Source: CAYONM01 sp964405325
GTDB lineage: Bacteria > Planctomycetota > UBA11346
DNA length: 13,674 bases
Reading direction: 5' to 3'
Assembly (NCBI GenBank): GCA_964405325.1
Contig: CAYONM010000090.1
Location: 1 to 13,674, forward strand
The position numbers and the translations under genes were made by a program. This document shows, piece by piece, positions 1 to 6,552 of this stretch (position 1 is the stretch's first letter; each line of letters opens with the position of its first letter). The notes below the pieces were generated by a model. That model worked only from the letters and a program-made list of their open reading frames with translations, was not told where the DNA came from and did no database searches.

Positions 1-87
1 ACCTTCACCGAGGCGCCCAACCACCTCGAAGGTATCCGCAATGACGCGGCCGCGTTTGATGGTCGGAGCCATGGTGGTACTAGCCAT
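1..87 (-). CDS. Ser/Thr protein kinase, N-terminal fragment (cut by window edge)
   Basis: The first 29 codons are present, starting at the ATG at 87-85. After a short polar leader the peptide reads ADTFEVVGRLGEG, which is the usual entry into a bacterial Hanks-type Ser/Thr kinase domain (a Y/F-E-V-V strand followed by the glycine-rich ATP loop GxGxxG). The rest lies outside the window, so catalytic residues and any fused domains cannot be judged. No convincing Shine-Dalgarno site precedes the ATG. The gene is transcribed away from the tRNA gene and is the second kinase of this type in the window. The kinase call rests on the loop motif only. Confidence 0.65.
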   Translation of the reverse strand, partial: MASTTMAPTIKRGRVIADTFEVVGRLGEG

Positions 88-200
88 GCCATCATGTTAA
101 CTGCTGAGACGACACACCAAGTCCCAAGGGCCCTCAGGACCCTCACTGTCGCAGCCGGAGGAGTGGACGGAGGGCGACGTTCCGCCGACAAATTGTGGTC

Positions 201-227
201 TTGACGTCTGGCTGCAGCCACTATTCT
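201..227 (+). promoter_or_regulatory. possible sigma70-type promoter of the tRNA gene
   Basis: TTGACG (201-206) and TATTCT (222-227) resemble -35 and -10 boxes with a short 15-base spacer, about 28 bases before the tRNA. The stretch after the -10 box is GC-rich, as is common for stringently controlled stable-RNA promoters. The short spacer and weak -10 box keep confidence low. Confidence 0.35.
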
Positions 228-255
228 CCGCTCCCTCGCGCAAGCGATGGTACCC

Positions 256-343
256 GCCCGGGTGGCGGAATTGGCAGACGCGCTAGATTCAGGTTCTAGT
301 GGGCATTACGCCCGTGGAGGTTCGAGTCCTCTCCCGGGTACCA
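256..343 (+). tRNA. tRNA-Leu (anticodon CAG)
   Basis: This is a complete class II tRNA of 88 nt. The 7-bp acceptor stem pairs GCCCGGG with CCCGGGT (one G-T pair at the tip), followed by discriminator A and an encoded CCA end. The anticodon arm is CTAGA-TTCAGGT-TCTAG, giving anticodon CAG, which reads CUG leucine codons. The long variable arm (GTGGGCATTACGCCCGT region) is typical of tRNA-Leu, and the T-arm contains GGTTCGAGTCC. A strong terminator follows directly, so the gene is probably transcribed alone. Confidence 0.97.
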
Positions 344-344
344 G

Positions 345-382
345 AAAACTACCCCGAGCACCGTACTCGGGGTAGTTTTTTT
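345..382 (+). terminator. Rho-independent terminator after tRNA-Leu
   Basis: A 14-bp perfect stem (AAAACTACCCCGAG at 345-358 with its complement at 366-379) encloses a 7-base loop and runs into a T tract ending at 382. It begins one base after the CCA end of the tRNA. The A-rich foot on the left arm would let it work on the other strand too. Confidence 0.95.
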
Positions 383-541
383 GGGTCATCCTCGGAACTC
401 GAGCTCATTCTGGGCTCCGGAGACTATCGAATCCATCAAGAATCGAGCCTGAGTCCGTATCCGGCAGCACGAGTGCTTGGTCTATGCAACATTGTCGGGT
501 AGCGAAGTATCGTGCCTTGGATGCAAGGCGTCATGATTGAC

Positions 542-742
542 GGGTCCCTCAGAGGGGGCTTCGCCCCCTCGCGACGTCCGTCGCACACCCCCTCGGCCTC
601 GGTCGGGATTCGCTCGCTGCGCGAGCGTTTTTCGGCGGCGCTACGCGCCATTTTCGCCGAAAAACCATCCCTCGGTCGGCCGGTCTCGCGCTTGGACGCG
701 CTCGCCTGGGCCAAACCAAATTCAATCTCTGAGGGACCCGTC
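542..742 (+). mobile_element. TCCCTC-family MITE-like element, copy 1 (201 bp)
   Basis: Intact copy flanked by ATGATTGAC at 533-541 and 743-751. Internal hairpins are GAGGGGGC/GCCCCCTC, GCGACG/CGTCGC (loop TC), CGCTCGC (611-617)/GCGAGCG (621-627), and TTTTTCGGCG (628-637)/CGCCGAAAAA (655-664) with a nested GGCGC/GCGCC. Its sequence is close to the copy at 9865-10065 and the length is the same. Confidence 0.85.
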
Positions 743-751
743 ATGATTGAC

Positions 752-961
752 TGTTCCCTCAAAGGGGGCGTTGCCCCCTCGCGACGTCCGTCGCACACCC
801 CCACGGCCTCGGTCGGACCTTGCTCGCTTCGCGAGCATTTTTGGCGGCGCTTCGCGCATTTTCCGCCAAAAACCGGCCCTCGGTCGGCCGGTCTCGCGCT
901 TGGACGCGCTCGCCTGGCTCTTATCGGATTCGTGCCGAATTCGACCTCTGAGGGACCCGTC
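752..961 (+). mobile_element. TCCCTC-family MITE-like element, copy 2 (210 bp)
   Basis: Intact copy of the longer subtype, flanked by ATGATTGAC at 743-751 and 962-970. It differs from copy 1 in the stems TGCTCGC (821-827)/GCGAGCA (831-837) and TTTTTGGCGG (838-847)/CCGCCAAAAA (863-872), which remain fully paired, and in the right-hand quarter before the terminal repeat. Confidence 0.85.
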
Positions 962-970
962 ATGATTGAC

Positions 971-1180
971 TGTTCCCTCAGAGGGGGCGTTGCCCCCTCG
1001 CGACGTCCGTCGCACACCCCCACGGCCTCGGTCGGACCTTGCTCGCTTCGCGAGCATTTTTGGCGGCGCTTCGCGCATTTTCCGCCAAAAACCGGCCCTC
1101 GGTCGGCCGGTCTCGCGCTTGGACGCGCTCGCCTGGCTCTTATCGGATTCGTGCCGAATTCGACCTCTGAGGGACCCGTC
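971..1180 (+). mobile_element. TCCCTC-family MITE-like element, copy 3 (210 bp)
   Basis: By eye this copy is identical to copy 2 except for one A/G difference just after the left TCCCTC. This points to a recent tandem duplication that carried the 9-base linker along. The right flank is AAAAGTGAC (1181-1189), which matches the linker at 6 of 9 positions. Confidence 0.85.
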
Positions 1181-1189
1181 AAAAGTGAC

Positions 1190-1389
1190 TGTTCCCTCAG
1201 AGGGGGCGCTGCCCCCTCGCGACGTCCGTCGCACACCCCCACGCTCCTTCGTCGCGGCATGCCCGCTTCGCGGGCAAATTTCGCCGCGCGAGGCCAGCCA
1301 GGCTCCGGTCGCATTATCGCCGAAAAACCGCCGCTTGGTCGGACGAGCTCGTGCTTGGACGCGTCACGTTTGGCTTTGCCTGACTGGGA
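1190..1389 (+). mobile_element. TCCCTC-family element, copy 4, diverged and lacking its right terminal repeat
   Basis: The left third matches the other copies (TCCCTCAGAGG at 1193, hairpin AGGGGGC/GCCCCCT, then the GCGACG/CGTCGC hairpin). From about 1250 the sequence diverges: the third hairpin becomes GCCCGC (1261-1266)/GCGGGC (1270-1275). The final CTCTGAGGGA is absent, and the copy fades out just before the kinase stop codon at 1390. The exact right limit is uncertain. A similar subtype begins at 10075. Confidence 0.7.
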
Positions 1390-3783
1390 TTAACCGGCCA
1401 GGGCGCCTTTGACGGCAAACAGGGTCATCTTCATGCCGCTGTCGATCGGAATGTCTTGATAGCGATCAGCGAAGAACATCAGCCGTGCTGGATGGAAAGC
1501 GTCTTCGGAGATCATGATATCGGCACCCAGGGCCTTGCCGGAGCGGGCGATGGCAGTCAGGGCGCTTCGATCACGGCCGCGGTGAATGCCGATCAGAATG
1601 CGGACCTGATGCAGTTCTTCCTGACCGCAGTACTGTTGAATCGCGAGAGCAGCGCGGATCGCCTGCTCCTCCAGGTTCTGCTCGCCGCGTAGGCTGCGGA
1701 AGGTGACGAGGATGCCGTTATCGAGCTGCTGCGAGGCGATGCCGCCGAAATCAAACACCAAGCCGATCAGGTTGGCTAGCTGGCGTTCCAGATCGGCCGC
1801 GGTGTCGCAGTGCGGGCCGCGGTGGACGGCACAGAACATCTGGACCTGGCGGTCACGCTCGTTGGTATCGGCCGCGGTTTTTTCGGCACCGGAAAGCTGC
1901 TCGTGCATTTCACGGGCAACGTAGTGTTCAAAAGCACGCCGCAGCATGTCGCGTTCGCGCAATAATTGTAGCATGCGGTTGATGCACTGCGCCAGTTCTA
2001 GGAATTCGCTATGGCCGCGAATGCGGACCTCGGCGGTGTAGTCGCCATCGGCGGCAGCCAGGATGCCGCGCTTCAGTTCGGCGATCGGTCGGTTCAAGCG
2101 CTGTGCCACCAAGCCGGCGGCAGCCAGGAAGGCCAGCAGGCTGATACCCAGGACCATCCAGGCGCGGGTGCGGTTGGCATTGCGCATGGCAACAATCTTT
2201 TCGCCAGAGATGTCGATGGCCAGAACGCCAACCACATTGCCGAGATCGTTGTGGATCGGGGCATAGGCCGACAGGACTGCTCCCCATTGGTTTTCGACAA
2301 TCTCGTCGGCGGTGCAGATCTCACTCAAGCCATTGAGCATCTTCGGTGCGTGTTCGTACGCACGGAGTTCCGCCCCCAGCGTCTTGCGCTCCTCCTCGGG
2401 ATCGATGAAGCCGTTGGCATTCTTGTCGATCTCCTGATGTGGGTCGCAGACGTAGACGAGAATACCATGGCTGGCGGTCTTATTGGTGGGGGCCATGGTG
2501 TAGATGCGTTGAATGTCGGGATTGATGCGCTGGAATTGTTGTAGGTGGTCGAACATCTCCAGGAATTCGCGTGTGTCCATGCGGCCATCTTCTGCCAGGT
2601 GCTGGTGGTCGGCACCATTGATGGTCATGCTGATGGCGTGCACCGTAGTCAGCATATGTCGCTTCAGACTGTCCATCTGTTCAGAAAAAGCGTGTTCGGA
2701 AATGATCGCGATAGCGACGAAGGTGCCCAGGGAGCTGATCACCCAGATGGCACTGAGCAGTTTCAGGTAGAAGCCCATGCCCTTCGATCGGGCTGGCGGC
2801 AACAGGGTTTCCGAGGGGGCCGGTCGTGATGCGACCGGTAAGTGTTGGGTGGGTCGGTGGGTGGTGACCTCCAGTTGCGTGGCCAGGGTCACCTCGGAGC
2901 GGCGGCCGATGCGCGAGGTGGTCCGTTGACCGGCAGGTAATGCTGCGAGTACGGCATCGGCGACGTTGTCCAGGGCCTGATGTGCCTGTTCGGCGCTGTG
3001 GTACCGGGCCTCCGGATCGAAGCCCAGCATGTGGGTGAACCAGTCGACCAATTCCTCGGGCATACCCGGCAGCTTGTGATCGATAGGGGGTACTGGCTCA
3101 CGGCTGATGCGGCTGACCAGGTCCAGGGCGTTCAGGCCCTCCCAGGGTTTGTTGCCGGCGGCCATGTGGTAGAGGGTGATGCCCAGACTATAGAGGTCGG
3201 AGCGTTCGCTGGCTTCGTCGCCGCGGGCGCATTCCGGTGCCAGGTAGGTGGGTGTGCCGACCACGCAGTCGGTGCCCGTCAACGACTGGTCATGGTCATC
3301 ATTTTGCAGGGCCCGGGCCAAGCCGAAATCCACCAGTTTGTAGGTGCCGTTTTCCGCCAGCAGGATATTGCTGGGTTTGATATCACGGTGCACCAGGCCA
3401 TTGCGATGCGCTGTGGCCAAGCCTTCCAGGCATTGCAGGGCGGCATCGATCACTTTGGGAAAGGATTGCGCGCCCTGCCCCATGATCACATCGCGCAGGC
3501 TGCGGCCGGCGACGTGTTCCATCACCAGGAAAGGCGGCTCGTGTTGCGGATCGAAATCGTAGATCTGGACCACATGCGGATCGGAAATCCGTGCCAGGGC
3601 CCGGGCTTCTTGGGAAAAGCGGGCGCGACCGGTGCTATTGGCGGCTTTGGTGGTGTGGATGATTTTGACCGCCACCGGTCGTTCCAGGCGGACATCGCGG
3701 GCCAGATACACCGTACCCATGCCGCCTGATCCGATGACCGAGTCGATGATGTAATGAGCAATGTTTTCGCCAACTGCGACCAT
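1390..3783 (-). CDS. transmembrane Ser/Thr protein kinase with extracytoplasmic sensor, HAMP and degenerate class III cyclase domain
   Basis: Membrane sensor kinase of 797 aa from the ATG at 3783, which has AGGG six bases upstream. An in-frame TTG at 3855 would add 24 residues but has no support. Hanks kinase domain, about 11-275: ATP loop GSGGMG (18-23), K40, HRD (132-134), DFG (152-154), GTPTYLAPE (176-184), all intact. TM1 lies near 338-361. A PDC/dCache-like extracytoplasmic region follows (about 365-540) with a textbook EF-hand loop, DKNANGFIDPEE (453-464), then TM2 (541-560) and HAMP (about 560-612). The C-terminus (about 613-790) begins like class III cyclases (AFEHYVAREM) and keeps their overall pattern, but the two metal-binding Asp positions appear to be Ala652 and Asn (in LDNGILVTF). 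It is therefore probably a regulatory pseudo-cyclase. Substrates are unknown. The repeat array begins at its stop codon. Confidence 0.9.
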   Translation of the reverse strand: MVAVGENIAHYIIDSVIGSGGMGTVYLARDVRLERPVAVKIIHTTKAANSTGRARFSQEARALARISDPHVVQIYDFDPQHEPPFLVMEHVAGRSLRDVIMGQGAQSFPKVIDAALQCLEGLATAHRNGLVHRDIKPSNILLAENGTYKLVDFGLARALQNDDHDQSLTGTDCVVGTPTYLAPECARGDEASERSDLYSLGITLYHMAAGNKPWEGLNALDLVSRISREPVPPIDHKLPGMPEELVDWFTHMLGFDPEARYHSAEQAHQALDNVADAVLAALPAGQRTTSRIGRRSEVTLATQLEVTTHRPTQHLPVASRPAPSETLLPPARSKGMGFYLKLLSAIWVISSLGTFVAIAIISEHAFSEQMDSLKRHMLTTVHAISMTINGADHQHLAEDGRMDTREFLEMFDHLQQFQRINPDIQRIYTMAPTNKTASHGILVYVCDPHQEIDKNANGFIDPEEERKTLGAELRAYEHAPKMLNGLSEICTADEIVENQWGAVLSAYAPIHNDLGNVVGVLAIDISGEKIVAMRNANRTRAWMVLGISLLAFLAAAGLVAQRLNRPIAELKRGILAAADGDYTAEVRIRGHSEFLELAQCINRMLQLLRERDMLRRAFEHYVAREMHEQLSGAEKTAADTNERDRQVQMFCAVHRGPHCDTAADLERQLANLIGLVFDFGGIASQQLDNGILVTFRSLRGEQNLEEQAIRAALAIQQYCGQEELHQVRILIGIHRGRDRSALTAIARSGKALGADIMISEDAFHPARLMFFADRYQDIPIDSGMKMTLFAVKGALAG

Positions 3784-3928
3784 AAGGGGCCCTAGCCTGG
3801 AATCTGCAGGCGAATCGTCAATCGACGCGGTGCTCAGAATGCCATGGCCGCGCAAAGCTCGCTGCTGGGAGTGCTGAGCCCCAGCTGGGCCTTCCTTGCG
3901 CCATTTTCAGGGTCATTTCGGCAGCTAA

Positions 3929-4084
3929 GGGCCCGTCAAAAAATAAACATTACATTTCGCTTGATCTTTTGCCGCCCTTCTGCGTTGCTTATCGCTCACA
4001 TATGCCCGATATGCTCACTCTTCGCGCCTTGAAGGATCGACAAAATCTCTGCGCGATCTGCTACCTTTATTTCTTTCCGCACCC
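3929..4084 (+). mobile_element. 156-bp MITE-like element, copy 1
   Basis: Non-coding element with imperfect terminal inverted repeats: GGGCCCGTCAAAAAATAAAC at the left, and the complement of GGGTGCGGAAAGAAATAAA at the right. It is flanked by TAA on both sides (3926-3928 and 4085-4087), consistent with a 3-bp TNA-type target duplication as made by some IS5-family transposases. A second copy in the opposite orientation at 5043-5198 differs by about four bases. Confidence 0.85.
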
Positions 4085-4164
4085 TAATCGAGAAAAAACC
4101 AGTTTGCATGGTCCAGGTGGAGAGGAGGCATGGTTCACTCTTCGCGAGCATTGCGCGTCCTTGC

Positions 4165-4650
4165 TCAGAACCCGAGTCCAAAGGAGGCGCCCCAGACAAT
4201 GTCATCCTCGTTGGCAGGTTCGACTTCGGGTCCTTCCTCGATATCGCCCAGCAGTTTGTAGGCGCCCAGAGCGAAACGGTAGGGCAATGGTGACAATACG
4301 GCTTCCAGACCGCCGTAGGTCTGATTTTCGAGGAAAAGGTTGTTTTCGACCAGGGAGGCGTCCTCCCAGGGGCTGTCCACCGGGCTTTCCCAGGTATAGA
4401 GGATGACCGCCTTCAGGGCGATGCCGCCACCGGCGCCATTCTGCTGTTTGATCGCACCAATGCCGAAACCGGCCTTGGTGCCACCGAAACCGATTTCGGC
4501 ATCATAGACGAAGGGGGCAACCGCCTGGCCGAGTCCGACCGAGAATACCAGGGGGTGGGAGATGTTGACCGACCCGGTTGGAGTGGCCTGGGCGCTGAGG
4601 CTGAGCCAGCAGGCGCCCAGGAGCAGAGCGATGAGGCAGGACCGTTGCAT
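4165..4650 (-). CDS. small exported protein, possibly outer-membrane associated, unknown function
   Basis: The protein has 161 aa. The N-terminus is a typical signal peptide (MQRSC, a Leu/Ala-rich core, likely cleavage after AQA at residue 22). The mature part is rich in Gly, Ala and aromatic residues in alternating patterns (for example VFSVGLGQAVAPF and GFGGTKAGFGIGAI). It ends in FGLGF, a terminal aromatic residue as seen in outer-membrane beta-barrels. I do not recognise a family. No clear Shine-Dalgarno site precedes the ATG. The gene lies between the two inverted 156-bp elements, 44 bases downstream of a truncated oxidoreductase frame on the same strand, so it may be cargo or a stranded survivor of a rearrangement. 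Confidence 0.65.
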   Translation of the reverse strand: MQRSCLIALLLGACWLSLSAQATPTGSVNISHPLVFSVGLGQAVAPFVYDAEIGFGGTKAGFGIGAIKQQNGAGGGIALKAVILYTWESPVDSPWEDASLVENNLFLENQTYGGLEAVLSPLPYRFALGAYKLLGDIEEGPEVEPANEDDIVWGASFGLGF

Positions 4651-4694
4651 AAGTGATTTATCTGAAACGGGCGGGGTCGGTCAATGCGCTGGCT

Positions 4695-4985
4695 TCAACC
4701 GGGGCAGCTGGTCCCGGGTGTACGGTTGATGGCCAGGGGCTGGCCCTCGGCCGCGTTGCGATAAATGGTGTCCAGCAGCCGGGTGATGGTCAGGCCTTCG
4801 ACGCCATCAGCCAGATGGGCTCGGCCCTGTTCGATGGCGTCGATCAGCTCGGCCATGGCGCTGCCGGGGCCGGCTGTCTGGACCCGCAATTCGCTGTCCA
4901 GGGCATAGGGCTGGTTGCGGAAGAACCAGCCACGCTGGCCGTAGCCACCAGCCACTGGCATTTCGGCAACAAGGCACATAGCCAA
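4695..4985 (-). pseudogene. C-terminal remnant of a Gfo/Idh/MocA-type oxidoreductase
   Basis: About 80-95 residues read in one frame to a stop at 4695. The stretch with AELIDAIEQGR, then DGVEGLTITRLLDTIYRNA and EGQPL, closely fits the C-terminal helix pair of Gfo/Idh/MocA-family dehydrogenases (the usual form is ...fldAIr.g..p..sg.dGl.al.i..A.y.Sa..Gr.v). The N-terminal Rossmann NAD(P)-binding half and the catalytic EKP region are missing. Upstream the frame runs through a long palindrome into the end of the 156-bp element at 5043, where it closes. The gene was therefore probably cut when elements or deletions removed its 5' part. It is unlikely to make a working enzyme. Confidence 0.6.
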
Positions 4986-5017
4986 TGCCCTCGGTTCCAG
5001 GAACCGAGGGCATTGGC
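4981..5017. repeat. perfect 18-bp-arm palindrome
   Basis: GCCAATGCCCTCGGTTCC at 4981-4998 is followed by a single A and then its exact complement at 5000-5017. The hairpin has essentially no loop, which is unusual for a terminator, and neither side carries a T tract. It lies 25 bases from the 156-bp element at 5043 and at the broken 5' edge of the oxidoreductase remnant. It may be a rearrangement scar or a transcription-end signal for leftward transcripts. Confidence 0.8.
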
Positions 5018-5042
5018 AAACATTTGACGAGGGCTTTGCTTA

Positions 5043-5198
5043 GGGTGCGGAAAGAAATAAACGTTACAGATCGCGCAGAGATTTTATCGATCCTTCAAGG
5101 CGCGAAGAGTGAGCATATCGGGCATATGTGAGCGATAAGCAACGCAGAAGGGCGGCAAAAGATCAAGCGAAATGTAATGTTTATTTTTTGACGGGCCC
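5043..5198 (-). mobile_element. 156-bp MITE-like element, copy 2 (inverted relative to copy 1)
   Basis: Same length and about 152 of 156 positions identical, by eye, to the complement of 3929-4084. It is flanked by TTA at 5040-5042 and 5199-5201, the same target triplet as copy 1 read on the other strand. It lies 11 bases downstream of the rplM stop codon, where rpsI would normally be found. Confidence 0.85.
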
Positions 5199-5212
5199 TT
5201 AGGGCCCGTTTA
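5199..5212 (-). other. element-tip scar between two TTA triplets, including the rplM stop codon
   Basis: Next to copy 2 the order is TTA (5199-5201), GGGCCCGT (5202-5209), TTA (5210-5212), GGG. The middle octamer equals the first eight bases of the 156-bp element. On the minus strand the second TTA is the TAA stop codon of rplM. This looks like the remnant of a further insertion or an imprecise loss. Confidence 0.5.
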
Positions 5213-5635
5213 GGGTAGCGGCTGTGGCTGTTGTGCCACGTGCGGATGCTGCTCGCCTGCGTAGATCTTCAGCTTGTCGAGCATGTTGCTACCCAGGCGG
5301 GTTTTGGGCAACATGCGACGTACGGCCAGGCGGAACAGCTCTTCGCTGCGACGATCACGCATACGCTTGAATGGCGTGCGCTTCATGCCGCCGACGTAAC
5401 CGGTGTGATGCAGGTAGACCTTCTGGTCTTCCTTGCGACCGGTCAGGCGCAGGCCTTCGACGCCGGTCACCACCACGTAGTCACCGCAGTCGACGTTGGG
5501 CGAATAGATGGCCTTGTTCTTGCCCATCAACACACGGGCAACGCGCACGGCCAGACGGCCCAGGATTTGATCAGATGCGTTCACTTCGTACCAGGAACGC
5601 TCGACCTTGTCAGTGCTGACGAAAGTGGTGGACAT
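5210..5635 (-). CDS. rplM: 50S ribosomal protein L13
   Basis: Ribosomal protein L13, an early-assembling 23S rRNA-binding protein of the large subunit. The product is 141 aa, normal for the family (142 in E. coli). It shows the family landmarks: W-Y-x-V-[ND]-A near the start, LGRLAV, MGKNKA, YSPNVDCGDYVVV, KVYLHHTGYVGG, MLPKTRLG and KIYAGEQHPH. GAGAGG lies five bases before the ATG. rplM is almost always followed directly by rpsI (S9); here it is followed by an element-tip scar and a 156-bp element instead. The C-terminus ends PQPLP, and the last CCC-TAA matches the element's own end, so the final one or two native residues may have been replaced. rpoZ lies 109 bases upstream on the same strand. 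A weak TTGACG-16-TAGCCT pair in that gap could be a separate promoter. Confidence 0.97.
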   Translation of the reverse strand: MSTTFVSTDKVERSWYEVNASDQILGRLAVRVARVLMGKNKAIYSPNVDCGDYVVVTGVEGLRLTGRKEDQKVYLHHTGYVGGMKRTPFKRMRDRRSEELFRLAVRRMLPKTRLGSNMLDKLKIYAGEQHPHVAQQPQPLP

Positions 5636-5744
5636 GACAACCTCTCAGATGATCAACTCGGAACGGGCAGGCAGCGCCATCCCGGAAGGGCGGAGAAGGC
5701 TATTAAGCCGGCTTGCTCCGTCAAGATGGCAATAAGGGGGGGCC

Positions 5745-5981
5745 CTACAGTTCGGTTTCTTCGGCCACCACGGCTTCGGTGGCGTTTTCAGTCAGATGCA
5801 GGTGGCCAGCCTCGATCTCACGGACGATCATCTCGATCTGGTCTTCCCCCTTGCTGGGCTGGACCATGGGCGGGGCGCCATTGCGGATCTCTTTCAGACG
5901 ACGGTTCACCAGGGTGACGAAGTTGTAGTATCCGCCGACCTGCTTGATGATCGATGCGTACTGCGTGCGTGTCAGCGACAT
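5745..5981 (-). CDS. rpoZ: RNA polymerase omega subunit
   Basis: A 78-aa protein whose core (KQVGGYYNFVTLVNRRLKEI, then NGAPPMV, then IVREIEAGHLHL) fits the omega family: a helix-rich segment of the form ...vl.aakRa.qL..Ga.p.V... followed by iAl.EI..g.. . It resembles the short omega proteins of planctomycetes in particular (GG-hydrophobic-T-L-hydrophobic-x-[KR]R spacing). Omega binds the beta' subunit and helps polymerase assembly. GAGGG lies six bases upstream of the ATG. It heads a probable rpoZ-rplM unit. Its upstream region holds a 15-bp motif shared with ilvE and a reversed TCCCTC-family element. Confidence 0.75.
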   Translation of the reverse strand: MSLTRTQYASIIKQVGGYYNFVTLVNRRLKEIRNGAPPMVQPSKGEDQIEMIVREIEAGHLHLTENATEAVVAEETEL

Positions 5982-6058
5982 GGACTACCCTCGGGGCCAG
6001 GTGGGCGCAGCACAGTAAAGCTCGGCTGCTGATTGCAAGTTCATGCTGTAACGTTCCT

Positions 6059-6073
6059 CCAGGGCCAGTCAAA
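6059..6073 (-). promoter_or_regulatory. 15-bp motif TTTGACTGGCCCTGG upstream of rpoZ
   Basis: On the minus strand the motif contains the -35-like hexamer TTGACT and ends 77 bases before the rpoZ ATG. A weak -10-like TACAGC follows at 16 bases. The same 15 bases occur upstream of ilvE at 6553-6567. It could be a promoter core with an operator, or one end of a repeat. Confidence 0.45.
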
Positions 6074-6119
6074 GCTCTGAGGTCGGCAGGCGCTTATTGC
6101 TCCAATAGGAGGCCTCCTT

Positions 6120-6329
6120 GACGCGTCCCTCACAGGTCGGAGCCGTCGATGATTGGGTCAACTTTAAGTCCGCGCGTCCAAGCGCGAGATCGGCCGACCG
6201 AGGATCGGTTTTTGGCGTATAATGCGCGAAGCGCCGCCAAAAATGCTCGCGAAGCGAGCAAGGTCCGACCGAGGCCGTGGGGGTGTGCGACGGATGTCGC
6301 GAGGGGGCAACGCCCCCTCTGAGGGAGAC
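6120..6329 (-). mobile_element. TCCCTC-family MITE-like element, reversed solo copy (210 bp)
   Basis: A single copy in the opposite orientation, of the same length and subtype as copies 2 and 3 of the left array. Flanks are GGCCTCCTT (6111-6119) and GTCCTCCTT (6330-6338), 8 of 9 identical. This solo insertion independently supports a 9-bp target duplication. On the minus strand the stems are TGCTCGC/GCGAGCA and TTTTTGGCG/CGCCAAAAA. The final quarter before the GAGGGA end differs from the other copies. It lies in the divergent region between rpoZ and ilvE. Confidence 0.88.
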
Positions 6330-6380
6330 GTCCTCCTTACCAGCAGGACTACTTCCCGTTCAAGCCATAGGACCTGATTT

Positions 6381-6460
6381 TTCTCACAGAGGCACGGAGG
6401 CACGGAGAAAAAGGCTGCTTTCTGGGCTCTTTCTCGGTGTTCTCCGCGCCTTTGTGAGAG
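6381..6460. repeat. ~80-bp imperfect inverted repeat (CACAGAGGCACGGAG type)
   Basis: TTCTCACAGAGGCACGGAGG and the bases after it (6381-6409) pair imperfectly with 6431-6460 (...CTCCGCGCCTTTGTGAGAG), leaving about 20 bases in the middle. Sequences of the form cacagaggcac(a/g)gag are a widespread intergenic repeat type in bacterial genomes. It has no coding content. Confidence 0.7.
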
Positions 6461-6552
6461 ACACCATGATGCGATGACGGGATTGGGGAGGAGTAGCTAC
6501 GTCAGCTACGATTTTCCGGTATGGTCTTTTCTGAACAGCCCTTACAGATACT

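Larger units (their letters stand above)
533..1389 (+). repeat. tandem array of four ~200-bp structured repeat elements (TCCCTC family)
   Basis: The stretch between the tRNA terminator and the kinase stop codon is made of four head-to-tail copies of one element, with starts 210, 219 and 219 bases apart. Each intact copy begins TCCCTCARAG and ends CTCTGAGGGA followed by CCCGTC, so the ends are inverted repeats. A 9-base linker, ATGATTGAC, precedes copies 1, 2 and 3, and a degraded version (AAAAGTGAC) precedes copy 4. No transposase is encoded. Long open frames run along both strands of the array, but they are explained by GC-rich repeats whose lengths are multiples of three, and their products are internally repetitive and match no family I recognise. 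Copies of the same family occur at 6120-6329 and 9865-10200. Confidence 0.9.

Noticed and set aside
533..1389. CRISPR array
   Set aside because: Units are about 200 bp with short identical linkers, not short repeats with unique spacers, and no cas genes are present.
436..1393. Two long open frames (over 290 codons) on opposite strands across the left repeat array
   Set aside because: Both follow the repeat units exactly, give internally repetitive Arg/Pro-rich products, and overlap on opposite strands. The arrays are explained as structured non-coding elements whose lengths are multiples of three.
2011..3729. Plus-strand open frames opposite the large kinase gene
   Set aside because: They are antisense shadows of a gene with intact kinase motifs and resemble no family.
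3784..3855. Longer kinase start at the in-frame TTG (3855)
   Set aside because: The added 24 residues are not part of the kinase fold, and only the ATG at 3783 has a well-spaced AGGG.
4981..5017. Rho-independent terminator
   Set aside because: The hairpin has no usable loop and no T tract on either side, so it is reported as a palindrome.
6493..6509. Small hairpin GTAGCT/AGCTAC upstream of ilvE
   Set aside because: A 6-bp stem without supporting context is expected by chance in a region of this size.
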